Shown here in pieces: positions 10,700-18,919 of a DNA stretch of 44,328 nt. Position numbers and translations under genes: made by a program. The DNA is taken from NCBI GenBank assembly GCA_020073615.1, contig JAIQEX010000044.1, positions 1 through 44,328 on the forward strand. Direction: 5' to 3'. Source of the stretch: Terriglobia bacterium. Its GTDB lineage: Bacteria > Acidobacteriota > Terriglobia > Bryobacterales > Bryobacteraceae. How positions within the stretch are numbered: position 1 is the first letter of the stretch; each line of letters begins with the position of its first letter. The notes beneath the pieces are model-generated. The model was given only the letters and a program-made list of their open reading frames with translations. It was not told the origin of the DNA and searched no databases.

Positions 10700-12060
10700 A
10701 GCCGTTGATTCCCGGACCGACTTACCACGAGATGCTGCATCCCGAGACGCTGCCGGAGCCCTTCCGCGCGCGGGCCGCGGCAGCGCTTACCAACGAACTG
10801 GACCCCGCCAATCTGTTCAATATCACGTGGCGCAAGCCCGATGGCGGCATACGGTACGTCGTTCTGCCCAAGGAATTGACCGGCGTCGAGGCCAACATTC
10901 TGGTGCTCACCGCGCGGTGGTTCCCTTCCGGCAGCCACAAAGTAGGACCGGCTTACTCGACGCTGATGGAAGGCGAGCTTGCTGGGGAAATCTCACCCGG
11001 CGCCAATGTTATCATCGGCCCATCCACGGGTAACTTCGGCATCGGGACGGCGTATGTTGCACACCTCAAGGGTTACTCCGCGGTGGTAATTATGCCCGAG
11101 CAGATGAGCGCCGAACGCTACCAGCGCATCCGCCAGTACGGCGGCGAGCTGGATCTGACTCCCGGCTCGGAGAGCGACGTCATCCTGGTGCTGGAGCGGA
11201 CCGAGGCATATAAGAAGGACCCGCGCAACAAAATCCTGGCGCAGTTCGAGTTACTTCCCAATTACCGCTTCCACCGCTATGTTACCGGCCGCAGCGCGCT
11301 CGAAGCGGCGCAGGCGCACGGCAACGGACACGTAGCGGCCTTCGTGGCGGCTCCCGGTTCGGCCGGAACGCTGGCCGCGGGCGACGAAATCAAGGCGCGG
11401 TTTCCCGATGCCGTGGTCTGTGCGCTCGAACCCAAAGAGTGCTCCACGCTGTTCAACTGCGGCCGGGGCACGCACCGCATCGAGGGCATCGGCGACAAGA
11501 TGGTGACCCTCATCCACAACGTGCTCACCACCGACTACGTCGAGCTGATCCACGACGACGACTGCGTGATGGGCCTCGACCTTCTGGAATGCCGCCAGCC
11601 GCTGGTGGAGCGCACGCTCGGCATAAGCGACGGATCGCTCGGCGGCCTGCGCGGCCTGTTCGGCATCTCGGGCATCTGCAACATCCTGGGCGCCGTTCGC
11701 ATGGCGCGCTTCCTCGGCCTCGGTCCCGACGACAACGTGGTGACTATCGCCACTGACGGCTTCGACCGCTATCCCTCCGTCCTGGCCAACCTGGCGGAGC
11801 GGGCCGGAACGCCTGACGACGCCGGCCTGAACAGCCGCTTCGAGAAGATCTTCCGCGGCGGCGGCGACGCAGCGGAGATTCTGGATGTGCGCCCGCGCGA
11901 GCAGAAGGACCGCCTCTTCGGCTACAAGGAAGAGGTGTGGACCGCGTTCCATTATTCCCGTCCTTACCTGGAGAGCATGAAATCGCAGTCCTTCTGGGAC
12001 GCGGAGTACGACCGTGTGGGCGCCATCGACGCCGCGCTGGCCCGGGCTCGGCACGAATAG
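10696..12060 (+). CDS. PLP-dependent fold-type II enzyme, candidate replacement for diaminopropionate ammonia-lyase (YgeX)
   Basis: The 454-residue protein has cysteine-synthase/threonine-dehydratase features: a PLP lysine K82 in SGSHKVGP, an asparagine loop PSTGNFG at 109-115 and a phosphate-binding glycine loop GSAGT at 221-225. It sits last in the purine-type operon, where E. coli has YgeX. It does not look like E. coli YgeX (about 398 residues): the PLP-lysine region and the N- and C-terminal parts differ, so it is another branch of the fold. I infer beta-elimination or deamination of an amino-acid end product, perhaps 2,3-diaminopropionate or a relative. The ATG at 10696 has AGGAG at 10687-10691 and overlaps the upstream stop (ATGA). 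An in-frame ATG at 10675 is less likely. Confidence 0.85.
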   Translation: MKPLIPGPTYHEMLHPETLPEPFRARAAAALTNELDPANLFNITWRKPDGGIRYVVLPKELTGVEANILVLTARWFPSGSHKVGPAYSTLMEGELAGEISPGANVIIGPSTGNFGIGTAYVAHLKGYSAVVIMPEQMSAERYQRIRQYGGELDLTPGSESDVILVLERTEAYKKDPRNKILAQFELLPNYRFHRYVTGRSALEAAQAHGNGHVAAFVAAPGSAGTLAAGDEIKARFPDAVVCALEPKECSTLFNCGRGTHRIEGIGDKMVTLIHNVLTTDYVELIHDDDCVMGLDLLECRQPLVERTLGISDGSLGGLRGLFGISGICNILGAVRMARFLGLGPDDNVVTIATDGFDRYPSVLANLAERAGTPDDAGLNSRFEKIFRGGGDAAEILDVRPREQKDRLFGYKEEVWTAFHYSRPYLESMKSQSFWDAEYDRVGAIDAALARARHE

Positions 12061-12099
12061 CCGGGCTCCGGAGTCACTGCCCCGCCCCGCGGCCGCCCC

Positions 12100-12231
12100 C
12101 TACTCCACCAGCGCAGCGCGGCCGGCGATCACCTTCTCACCGACCAGCCAGCCAGAGGCCAGCACTGCCGAATCGGGGTAGCGGGCCACCACCGGCAATT
12201 GCGTATCCCACGCGGGGCTGTGCTCGCTCCA
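12100..12231 (-). pseudogene. 3'-end fragment of an M14 carboxypeptidase gene (second copy)
   Basis: The reverse strand reads 43 codons plus stop that match the end of the intact M14 gene at 15392-17734, from WSEHSPAWDTQLPVV through VIAGRAAL. About 90 bases present in the intact copy (about 15413-15505) are missing, so RAAL runs straight into the terminal VE-stop. Nucleotide identity over the shared part is high, roughly 85-90% by eye. There is no start or catalytic domain. It lies between the end of the Roc-COR-TIR gene and the convergent PLP-enzyme gene. The short gaps on either side (12061-12099 and 12232-12265) hold nothing else I can identify. Confidence 0.8.
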
Positions 12232-12265
12232 CGGCGGTCGCGACGGCCAGGCCCCTGCGGCAAAG

Positions 12266-14512
12266 CTACTCTGACAGGCGGGTCTCGACCGCGCGAATTA
12301 ACGTTTCGAAATTCGAGCCGCGGTGCTGCTCCGGCGTGAGGGCGTTCATGTCACCGAGAATGTTCACTATTTTCGCGATAGTAGCGCGGATCTTTGAGAA
12401 CAGGTCGATCTCCTCCCGGATTCCGTCCAGGTCTGCGCCCCCGACGGTCTTCATCTTGGAATCCAGGTCGTGCAACTGGTCCTCCCAGTGCTTTATGTAG
12501 TCTAGCTGGTCCGTTGCGTTGTGTACGTTCGCGTCCGCCAGGATGACCGGGAAGACGCGGTCGCGAATGTCGCCACGGTCGGCGATTTCGGTCAACTCGA
12601 ACATGCAGCTCTTGGATTGCAGGTATGCCTTGGAAAGGACGACAACGATGCTCTTGCCGCGGCCGATGCGCAGCATGAATTCCCGAATGGATTCTCGGTA
12701 CTTCAACTCACTCTTGTCCCGAACGAAAGCGATGCCGCAGCCCTCAAAGCCTTTCTGAAGCTGATCGACCACGGCGGTGCTCTCATCCGTCCAGGCGTAA
12801 GAGACAAACACTTCCTTAAGAACTTCGGGGGCTGGAGATGCGGCTTCATCGGACATGACGAGCTCAAGCCGGTCGAGCCGGCTCCAGGCGGGGAACAGAT
12901 CCCGGATCAACTCGGCGGCGTCCACAAGTCTGCGACCGGAGCGGCACTGGATGAGGTCGCCGGCCTGGGCGAAATCCTTCAACTCCTCGAGCGGAAACAT
13001 GTACGGCTCCTTGCGGGTCCGGCAGACCGCGCAGTTGCAAGGCAGGAACCGGTCGTACTTCAGGCGGTTGAACGAGCGGTGGATGCGCTCCAACTGGTCG
13101 TCGACGATGGCCAGCAGCCCACGCGAATCCGTGCCCTCCACGCGGACCGAAATTCTACGGTGCGAATAATCCTCTACGACTTCCGCGCGCGTATCGTTTC
13201 GTTCGAGAATGACGCCGTTCTTCCAGACCAGGTCCTGGTCCGCAATCAGGTGATTCAGCGCGACAATGAATCGCGTCACCAGACCCTTGGGCATGAACTC
13301 GTACTCGTAACGCACCACTACGTTCCCGCTTCCGTCCCAGGAGTAAGAGGGTTGGCTCGGGGTGAGAAGCTGCGGCGAAATATAGGCATCGCCCCCCGGC
13401 AATTCGTAGCAGAGCTGGAATTTCATCATGAGCCGAATCAATTCCTGCCGCATCGCCGCGTATTGCTCTTCCGCCCAGATCTGGGCCAAGTCCGCGGAGT
13501 CGAACCGTCCCCGGTGCTCCATGACCGCCGGATCGTCGAGCACACGGTAGACGGCGTCGGTGCCCCACCGGGGTTTCAGGATGACCGTGTGTTTCAGCAC
13601 GGGGTCGTCCTGAAAGTGCAGGCAAATGCCCAGGTCGTGGAGGTACCCACTCAGTTGCCGGCTGTCTTCGCGACGTGTGAAGCCATGCTGACTGCAGATG
13701 GCGAGGTATTCCTCAATGCCGATGTAGTCGCGCGGGTCTTTCTCCAGCACTGCGCGCACGCGTTTCCAGGTTGCTGGTAAAGCTACCCCAATGTGACCCA
13801 GCCCCTCCAGTTCGCGTTCGAGCGCCTTGACGAGATCATCCAGTCCGCGGTTATCGGCGAGATTGATTCGGTGCGCATCCTTGAGATTCGCGAACCTAGC
13901 GCGTAGGCTGCCCAGGTCGACATCGCGCCGTCGGTCCTGTCTCTCGTTTTGGACGATCAGCAGCGGGCTGTCGCCGCCAAGCAACTCGACCACCTGCAAC
14001 CAGTAGTTGAAATCGGTGTCCTCCTTGCGGGCGTCTGCGACCAGCGCGTAAACGGAACGTCGGGTCAGAAAGAACTGGTGAGTAGCATGATAAACCTCCT
14101 GCCCGCCGAAATCCCAAACATTGACCTGGAAATCGCGCTGCAGCACCTTCTCGTGATCATCCTGTTTGATCCGGATTGCGGCGGGGAATCCCCAGTGGGT
14201 GATCTCGATTCCTTCTGTCGAGGTTTCGCCCGACCTGAGTTCGTACCCCCGGTCCTGAATCTTTCTTGCAAGCGATGTCTTGCCTGAGCCGGCCTCACCG
14301 AGGATCAGCAACTTGGCTTCGCAGAGGTAGTCGATTCCGGCTTCCTGACGCTGGCGCCAGTAGTTCTTGATCGCCAGCACCCCGCCCTTGACCACCGCCA
14401 GTGGCGGGGATTCAATGGGGTGCCCTCCGACATCAAAGGTTTGGAGCATTGGCAAATGCAGGATCTCTGCTGGTATCTGCTTGATCCGGCCTTCATAGCC
14501 AACATCCGCCAA
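12266..14512 (-). CDS. Roc-COR GTPase with C-terminal TIR domain (Roco protein, 3' part of a probable LRR-Roc-COR-TIR gene)
   Basis: Residues 60-240 form a Roc (Ras-of-complex) GTPase with P-loop GEAGSGKTS (72-80) and DFGGQE (134-139). A COR domain follows, ending in a cysteine cluster C492, C494, C497 and C523. A TIR domain starts near 567 (EVFVSYAWTDES); its putative NADase glutamate is E639 in SCMFEL. The first 50 residues still look like leucine-rich repeat, and the predicted TTG start lies in sequence that continues the upstream LRR ORF in another frame. TIR plus a nucleotide switch plus LRR is the plan of NLR-like immune proteins, so a role in phage defence or abortive infection through NAD+ depletion is inferred, not shown. 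GC content is lower than that of its neighbours. Confidence 0.85.
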   Translation of the reverse strand: MADVGYEGRIKQIPAEILHLPMLQTFDVGGHPIESPPLAVVKGGVLAIKNYWRQRQEAGIDYLCEAKLLILGEAGSGKTSLARKIQDRGYELRSGETSTEGIEITHWGFPAAIRIKQDDHEKVLQRDFQVNVWDFGGQEVYHATHQFFLTRRSVYALVADARKEDTDFNYWLQVVELLGGDSPLLIVQNERQDRRRDVDLGSLRARFANLKDAHRINLADNRGLDDLVKALERELEGLGHIGVALPATWKRVRAVLEKDPRDYIGIEEYLAICSQHGFTRREDSRQLSGYLHDLGICLHFQDDPVLKHTVILKPRWGTDAVYRVLDDPAVMEHRGRFDSADLAQIWAEEQYAAMRQELIRLMMKFQLCYELPGGDAYISPQLLTPSQPSYSWDGSGNVVVRYEYEFMPKGLVTRFIVALNHLIADQDLVWKNGVILERNDTRAEVVEDYSHRRISVRVEGTDSRGLLAIVDDQLERIHRSFNRLKYDRFLPCNCAVCRTRKEPYMFPLEELKDFAQAGDLIQCRSGRRLVDAAELIRDLFPAWSRLDRLELVMSDEAASPAPEVLKEVFVSYAWTDESTAVVDQLQKGFEGCGIAFVRDKSELKYRESIREFMLRIGRGKSIVVVLSKAYLQSKSCMFELTEIADRGDIRDRVFPVILADANVHNATDQLDYIKHWEDQLHDLDSKMKTVGGADLDGIREEIDLFSKIRATIAKIVNILGDMNALTPEQHRGSNFETLIRAVETRLSE

Positions 14513-14540
14513 TACACCCAGCGCGACTTCGGTGAGCGAT

Positions 14541-15329
14541 CTAATCCGGAAGATTCACCTCGGGGACGCGGCCAAACCGATTGTTCGAAACCGTCAAAGT
14601 GGTTAAGGGCAGGGCGCCCAGAGATTCCGGCAACCAGCCCAATTCGTTGTGCCTCAAGTTCAACCATTGGAGCTCAGTGAGCTCACTGAGCCAATCCGGG
14701 GTCTCATTCATCCCAATACCAGTCAGCGAGAGCCGGCGCAGCCTCTTCAACTTCCGGATCCCGGTCGGCGCCTCACCGAGCAGAATGCCGATCACGGTAA
14801 GATCCTCGAGTGACAGGAATTCTCCGAGGGAATCGATTAGTTGAGCGACGGATCCGGTCGGTGGCCGAAAGCCCAACGGATTCCTGACTGTGACCGAACG
14901 CAATCCGATTCTGAGCTCTCGGAGGAGCGGCAAGCTCTTGAGCTCCGGGAGCAGCAGGGAGGCGTCTGGCACCTCCTTTTCTTGTCCTTGCTCCTCGCCA
15001 GTAAATACCTGAATGCCCGCGATGCATTCACGTGACAGAGCCGAGCGGCATCGGAGGTGGGCGTCCCAGTCCAGCACTAAGCCGGCGACACTTGGCACCT
15101 TCTGAATTGGGTTGTAAGTAAGGTCCAGGCGCTTCAACCTCCCCAGGCCACGAATCTGCTCCTGAACGATCTTGATTTGGTTGCGAGATAGGTTTAGCTC
15201 TTCAAGGCCGCGAAGAGAGAAAACTGTGCTTGGGATCTCTCGCAGGTCACACGTGGAAAGGTCAAGCTTTGTGCTTGGCTTGTCGCGGAACTCGCGGATT
15301 CGCTGTTCGACTCTCCCAGAATTGGCCAA
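14541..15329 (-). CDS. leucine-rich-repeat protein, probable 5' part of the LRR-Roc-COR-TIR gene
   Basis: This 262-residue ORF consists largely of leucine-rich repeats of the LxxLxLxxNxI/LxxIP kind, for example LEELNLSRNQI, LKRLDLTYNPIQKVP, LQWLNLRHNELGWLP and LTTLTVSNNRFGRVP. Several middle repeats are irregular. It stops at 14541-14543 in the middle of a repeat, and the Roc-COR-TIR frame resumes the pattern 28 bases later in a different frame, so one indel would join them into a protein of about 1,015 residues. The TTG start at 15329 is supported by GGAGG four bases upstream. LRRs in Roco proteins usually sense ligands or mediate dimerisation. Local GC is near 57% in a sampled line, below the neighbours. 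Confidence 0.8.
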   Translation of the reverse strand: MANSGRVEQRIREFRDKPSTKLDLSTCDLREIPSTVFSLRGLEELNLSRNQIKIVQEQIRGLGRLKRLDLTYNPIQKVPSVAGLVLDWDAHLRCRSALSRECIAGIQVFTGEEQGQEKEVPDASLLLPELKSLPLLRELRIGLRSVTVRNPLGFRPPTGSVAQLIDSLGEFLSLEDLTVIGILLGEAPTGIRKLKRLRRLSLTGIGMNETPDWLSELTELQWLNLRHNELGWLPESLGALPLTTLTVSNNRFGRVPEVNLPD

Positions 15330-15339
15330 GGGGCCTCCA

Positions 15340-15391
15340 CCCGCGCCGTGGGCTGCTTACATCAGCCTATATTATCCCTTCGCCTGCCCCC
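15340..15391 (-). promoter_or_regulatory. possible A/T-rich promoter region of the LRR-Roco-TIR gene
   Basis: Between the M14 stop and the LRR start the minus strand contains GGATAATATAGG, which could supply a -10 element (TAATAT or TATAGG). No convincing -35 is visible, since it would fall in the end of the M14 gene. The assignment is weak. Confidence 0.25.
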
Positions 15392-17734
15392 CTACTCCAC
15401 CAACGCATTAAAGAACATCTTGAACGTCAGGTAGCTTTGTGCGCGGTATTGCGGGCGCATGCCGAACAGGATTACGTGGCCAGTGCCCATGGGGGCGTCG
15501 ATCAGCGCGGCGCGGCCCGCGATCACCTTTTCCCCAACCAGCCAGCCTGAGGCCAATACTCCCGTCTCGGGATAGCGGGCTACCACCGGCAATTGCGTGT
15601 CCCACGCGGGGCTGTGCTCGCTCCAGATGGCGATCTCGGCGGGCACGCCGTAGGCCAGCGGGCTGCGCGTATCCAGTCTCACGTTCAACAGGGAGCCGGG
15701 GGAGTAGAACTCGCTGGTGTTGGCGGCCTGTCCGCGCGGCGTCACCGTCTTGGCGGCCACGCCCAGGCGCGTGATGGCGTAGTCGGTGGCGCCGTTGAGG
15801 AACACCAGCGTGCCGCCGGCAATGGCGAATTCGCGCAGAGCGTCGGCGCCGGCTTTGCCCAGGCCGCCGGTATACTCCTCGGGCATTGCGTCGCCCGCAA
15901 AGCCGTTCTCCATCGCCGCGGCGCCCTGGTCGGCAAATACGATCGCGTCGAACTTCTGCCGCAGTCCGCCCGACTGGATATCGCGGTTGCGCACGCCGGT
16001 GTAGGCGAAACCGAACTGCTCCAGCAGCCAGCGCGTCCAGCCCTCGTCCATGTTGGGCATCCAGGGCTGATACAACGCCACCCGCGGCTGCTTCAGCTCC
16101 TTCCAGCCGGCGCGCGCGGCGAGCGAAAAATCGCCGGTCGCGGAATCGCGCCAGACCGGCTTGCCGTCGTGCCATGCGCGATTCACAGCCATCCACGAAT
16201 CGGTATCCGCGGCTGCCAGCAGCGGTCCGGAGGCCGGCGGCGGCGCGGCCCAGTCGCCGCCCCCCAGCGCGATCGGCTTATCCAGCGCCTTCACCTCCAC
16301 GCCCATCAGCAGGGGTAGGGTGTTGGCGGTCACGTCGTACGGGCGCTTGGGCGGGCCGCCCGGATACAAGCGGTCTTCGGGATATCGCTGCCGCTCCAGC
16401 AGCGTCTTGGCCCACCCGCTATACGGCTGCTGCATGGGGACCACCGCGCTTCCGCCCGCGCCGCGCCTCACCTCCACCATGCCGAAGCGCAGCGTGTCGA
16501 TCAGTTTACGCGTGGCGCCTGGGTCGCGCTGGCCGGCTGCAATCTCGAAGCCCCACGGCTCCTCCCGCGCCGCCTGCCGCTGGCCGACGCGGTAGAAGTT
16601 GCGCAGCAGCTCCTCGCGGTGCAGCGCCGCGTTGTAGAGCAGAGACTCCCAGGCGATCGTCTGGTAATCGACGATGTCGCGCAGCCGCCACGTGCCGCCC
16701 AGCCATGGCTCGAGGTAATTCCACGAGCGTTCGCGCGGGTTGTAGCCCAGCGCGGTTTCGGCGATCTGGCTGGGCCCGAGAGTCAACGGCGATGCGATCC
16801 GCGCGCTGGCCGATTCCGTCAGGATACGCAGCCCGCCGTGAAACGCCTGGTAGTGCCGCGACGGCGTCCAGAAATCGTAGACCCCGTGGATGGCGATGCC
16901 GGTCTTGCCCGCCGCGGTCAGGTCCGCGGCCATGGCCGTGCCGTACATGTTCATCTCCTGCATCAGGATGGGGTCGATGTTGGGCTCCGTGGGGTCGAGC
17001 CACGGCGGCACGAACAGGCGCGCGCCGTTGGCCCCCATCTGGTGGACGTCGTACACGATCTCGGGATGCCACACGTTGTGCAGCTTGGCGATCGTGAGCC
17101 GCGTTTCAGCCTGCGAGAAGATGTACCAGTCGCGGTTGTTGTCGTGCCCGGTGTAGTGGTGATAGAGCTCCGGCGGCGCCGTGCCTTCGAACGGCGTGCC
17201 CAGCGTCTTGCGGTACCAGCGCGTCACGATGTCCACGCCATCGGGGTTGAGCGAGGGCACCAGCAGCAGGATCGTCTCTTTCAGGATCGCGCGATGGTGC
17301 GGCGTGTCTTCCGTGAGCAGCCGGTAAGCGAACTCCACGGCAGTGTGCGTCGAGGCGATCTCGGTGGCGTGGATCGAGCAGGTGATCAGCACCACCGCCT
17401 TGCCTTCAAGGAACAGCTTTTCGGCCTCCGCGGCGGTGGTTTTGCGCGGGTCGGCGAGCCGCTGCTGAATGGCGATGTAGCGGTCCAGGTGGCGCAGTGT
17501 CTCCGCGTCGGCGATGGTGGCGGCGAGGAACGGGCGGCCCTCGGTGCTCTTGCCCAACTCCTCCACGCGGATGCGGTCGCTCGATTGCGCCAGGGTCTGG
17601 AAGTAGCCCACCACCTTGTCCCAATCGAGCACGGTGCGGTCGGCGCCCATCTCGTGGCCGAAGTAGCTTCGGGGAGTGGGAACGGCGGCGAAGGCGGACC
17701 ATGCCGCCAGAAGGGCTGAAATAATCCGAATCAC
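15392..17734 (-). CDS. secreted M14-family zinc carboxypeptidase-like protein
   Basis: The 780-residue protein begins with a signal peptide (IRIISALLAAWSAFA) followed by a metallocarboxypeptidase M14 domain. Zinc ligands are H122 and E125 (SIHATEI) and H231 (YDVHQMG); NPDG at 163-166 and NNRDW near 199-203 (R201) give the substrate-binding Arg. A catalytic-Glu-like LTES segment follows. The C-terminal 400 residues form an extra region with a glutamine-amidotransferase-like flavour (ALREFAIAGGTLVFLNG). This arrangement is common in large periplasmic M14 proteins of Acidobacteria and Bacteroidetes. The GTG at 17734 overlaps the upstream aminotransferase stop (GTGA) and gives the signal peptide directly. 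Its 3' end is duplicated at 12100-12231. The likely role is peptide scavenging outside the inner membrane. Confidence 0.88.
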   Translation of the reverse strand: MIRIISALLAAWSAFAAVPTPRSYFGHEMGADRTVLDWDKVVGYFQTLAQSSDRIRVEELGKSTEGRPFLAATIADAETLRHLDRYIAIQQRLADPRKTTAAEAEKLFLEGKAVVLITCSIHATEIASTHTAVEFAYRLLTEDTPHHRAILKETILLLVPSLNPDGVDIVTRWYRKTLGTPFEGTAPPELYHHYTGHDNNRDWYIFSQAETRLTIAKLHNVWHPEIVYDVHQMGANGARLFVPPWLDPTEPNIDPILMQEMNMYGTAMAADLTAAGKTGIAIHGVYDFWTPSRHYQAFHGGLRILTESASARIASPLTLGPSQIAETALGYNPRERSWNYLEPWLGGTWRLRDIVDYQTIAWESLLYNAALHREELLRNFYRVGQRQAAREEPWGFEIAAGQRDPGATRKLIDTLRFGMVEVRRGAGGSAVVPMQQPYSGWAKTLLERQRYPEDRLYPGGPPKRPYDVTANTLPLLMGVEVKALDKPIALGGGDWAAPPPASGPLLAAADTDSWMAVNRAWHDGKPVWRDSATGDFSLAARAGWKELKQPRVALYQPWMPNMDEGWTRWLLEQFGFAYTGVRNRDIQSGGLRQKFDAIVFADQGAAAMENGFAGDAMPEEYTGGLGKAGADALREFAIAGGTLVFLNGATDYAITRLGVAAKTVTPRGQAANTSEFYSPGSLLNVRLDTRSPLAYGVPAEIAIWSEHSPAWDTQLPVVARYPETGVLASGWLVGEKVIAGRAALIDAPMGTGHVILFGMRPQYRAQSYLTFKMFFNALVE

Positions 17735-18879
17735 GGCAGCTCCGCCAGAAATCGGTCGATATCGGCGGGGCTGATGTAGAAATGGGGCGAGGTCCGGATC
17801 CAACCGGCGCGTGGCGCGGTGGCAATGCCGGCGGCGCGCAGTCGGCGGACCGTTTCAGCGGCGTCAACGCCCGGTTTGCGGAAGCTGACTATGCCTGCGC
17901 CGCTTTCCGGGGTGCGGGGGCACATGACTTCGTAGCCCCTGGCCTCGACCCCCGCCGCGATGCGGTCGCCCAGATTTTGGACAACGGGGGCTATTACTCC
18001 TGGGCCGACTTCAAGTAAAAACTCAATCGCAGCACGCAAACCAAAGCAACCAATGGTGTTTAATGTCCCGCATTCGTAGCGCCCGGCATCGGGCCGGAGG
18101 GTCATGTCGCGGGATGCGTAGTCGTTGTAGCCGGCGACATTGGTCCAGCCGAACTCCACGGGCTCCACCCGGTCCTGAAGTGCCTGACTTGTGTAGAGGA
18201 TGCCGCATCCTTCGGGCCCCAGGAGCCACTTGTGCCCGTCGGCCGCCAGGGCATCCACACCCCAGGCCCGCACATCCACCGGAAAAGCGCCCAGGCCCTG
18301 AATCGCATCCAGCATATAAATGCAGCGATTACGCCGGCAAATTTCACCAATCGCTTGACAGGGAGCCCGATATCCGCTGAGAAATTGCACGAAGCTGATG
18401 GAGAGCAGGCGCGCTCCGCGGCAGGCCTGGTCGATGCGGTCCAGCGGGTCGGTGACCGAGAGCCAGGTTACGGCCACGCCTTTTTGTTCGAGCCGCTTCC
18501 AGGGGTAAAGATTGGCCGGAAACTCCTCGCGGAACGCCACCATGCGGTCTCCGGGCTTCCAATCGAGGCCGATGGCGACGGTGGCGATGCCCTCGGAGGT
18601 GTTCTTGACGAGGGCGATTTCGCCGCGGTCCGCCCCGATCAGTTTCGCGGCGGCGACGCGCAATCCTTCGTACGCGTCCAGCCATTCGTCATAGTGCAGG
18701 CTGCCGAAGCGCGTGCAATCCTCCGCGAGCTGTTTCATGGCATCTGCCGCCGGCCGGCAGAGCGGAGCCACGGCGGCATGGTTCAGATAGATCAACCGCT
18801 CACGCACCGGAAACCGGCCGGCATAACGTTCCCACAAACTCGGCGCGGCGGAAGATTTTGCATCCACAAGGAAACCCAT
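17731..18879 (-). CDS. class-V aminotransferase / cysteine-desulfurase-like PLP enzyme
   Basis: This 382-residue fold-type I PLP enzyme has its Schiff-base lysine at K217 (AADGHKWLLGPEG) and the cofactor aspartate D191 (YMLDAIQGLG). An N-terminal YLNHAAVAPL segment is typical of the class-V/isopenicillin-epimerase-like group. It lacks an obvious active-site cysteine loop of IscS/SufS type, so it may be a transaminase, epimerase or lyase. The GTGA overlap with the M14 peptidase gene downstream implies co-transcription. The start ATG at 18877-18879 faces the M48 gene across a 40-base divergent gap. The substrate is unknown. Confidence 0.85.
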   Translation of the reverse strand: MGFLVDAKSSAAPSLWERYAGRFPVRERLIYLNHAAVAPLCRPAADAMKQLAEDCTRFGSLHYDEWLDAYEGLRVAAAKLIGADRGEIALVKNTSEGIATVAIGLDWKPGDRMVAFREEFPANLYPWKRLEQKGVAVTWLSVTDPLDRIDQACRGARLLSISFVQFLSGYRAPCQAIGEICRRNRCIYMLDAIQGLGAFPVDVRAWGVDALAADGHKWLLGPEGCGILYTSQALQDRVEPVEFGWTNVAGYNDYASRDMTLRPDAGRYECGTLNTIGCFGLRAAIEFLLEVGPGVIAPVVQNLGDRIAAGVEARGYEVMCPRTPESGAGIVSFRKPGVDAAETVRRLRAAGIATAPRAGWIRTSPHFYISPADIDRFLAELP

Positions 18880-18907
18880 TCCCTATACAATACGTTATGA
18901 GGGCCAA

Positions 18908-18913
18908 GGGAGG
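18908..18913 (+). promoter_or_regulatory. strong Shine-Dalgarno (GGGAGG) of the M48 gene
   Basis: GGGAGG lies six bases before the ATG at 18920 and fixes the start. The 40-base divergent gap also contains TATACAAT at 18884-18891, a possible -10, but without a well-spaced -35. Confidence 0.5.
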
Positions 18914-18919
18914 CACCCC

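Noticed and set aside
10696-12060. Calling the PLP gene ygeX outright
   Set aside because: Position fits, but sequence around K82 and both ends differs from E. coli YgeX, so only a functional replacement is proposed.
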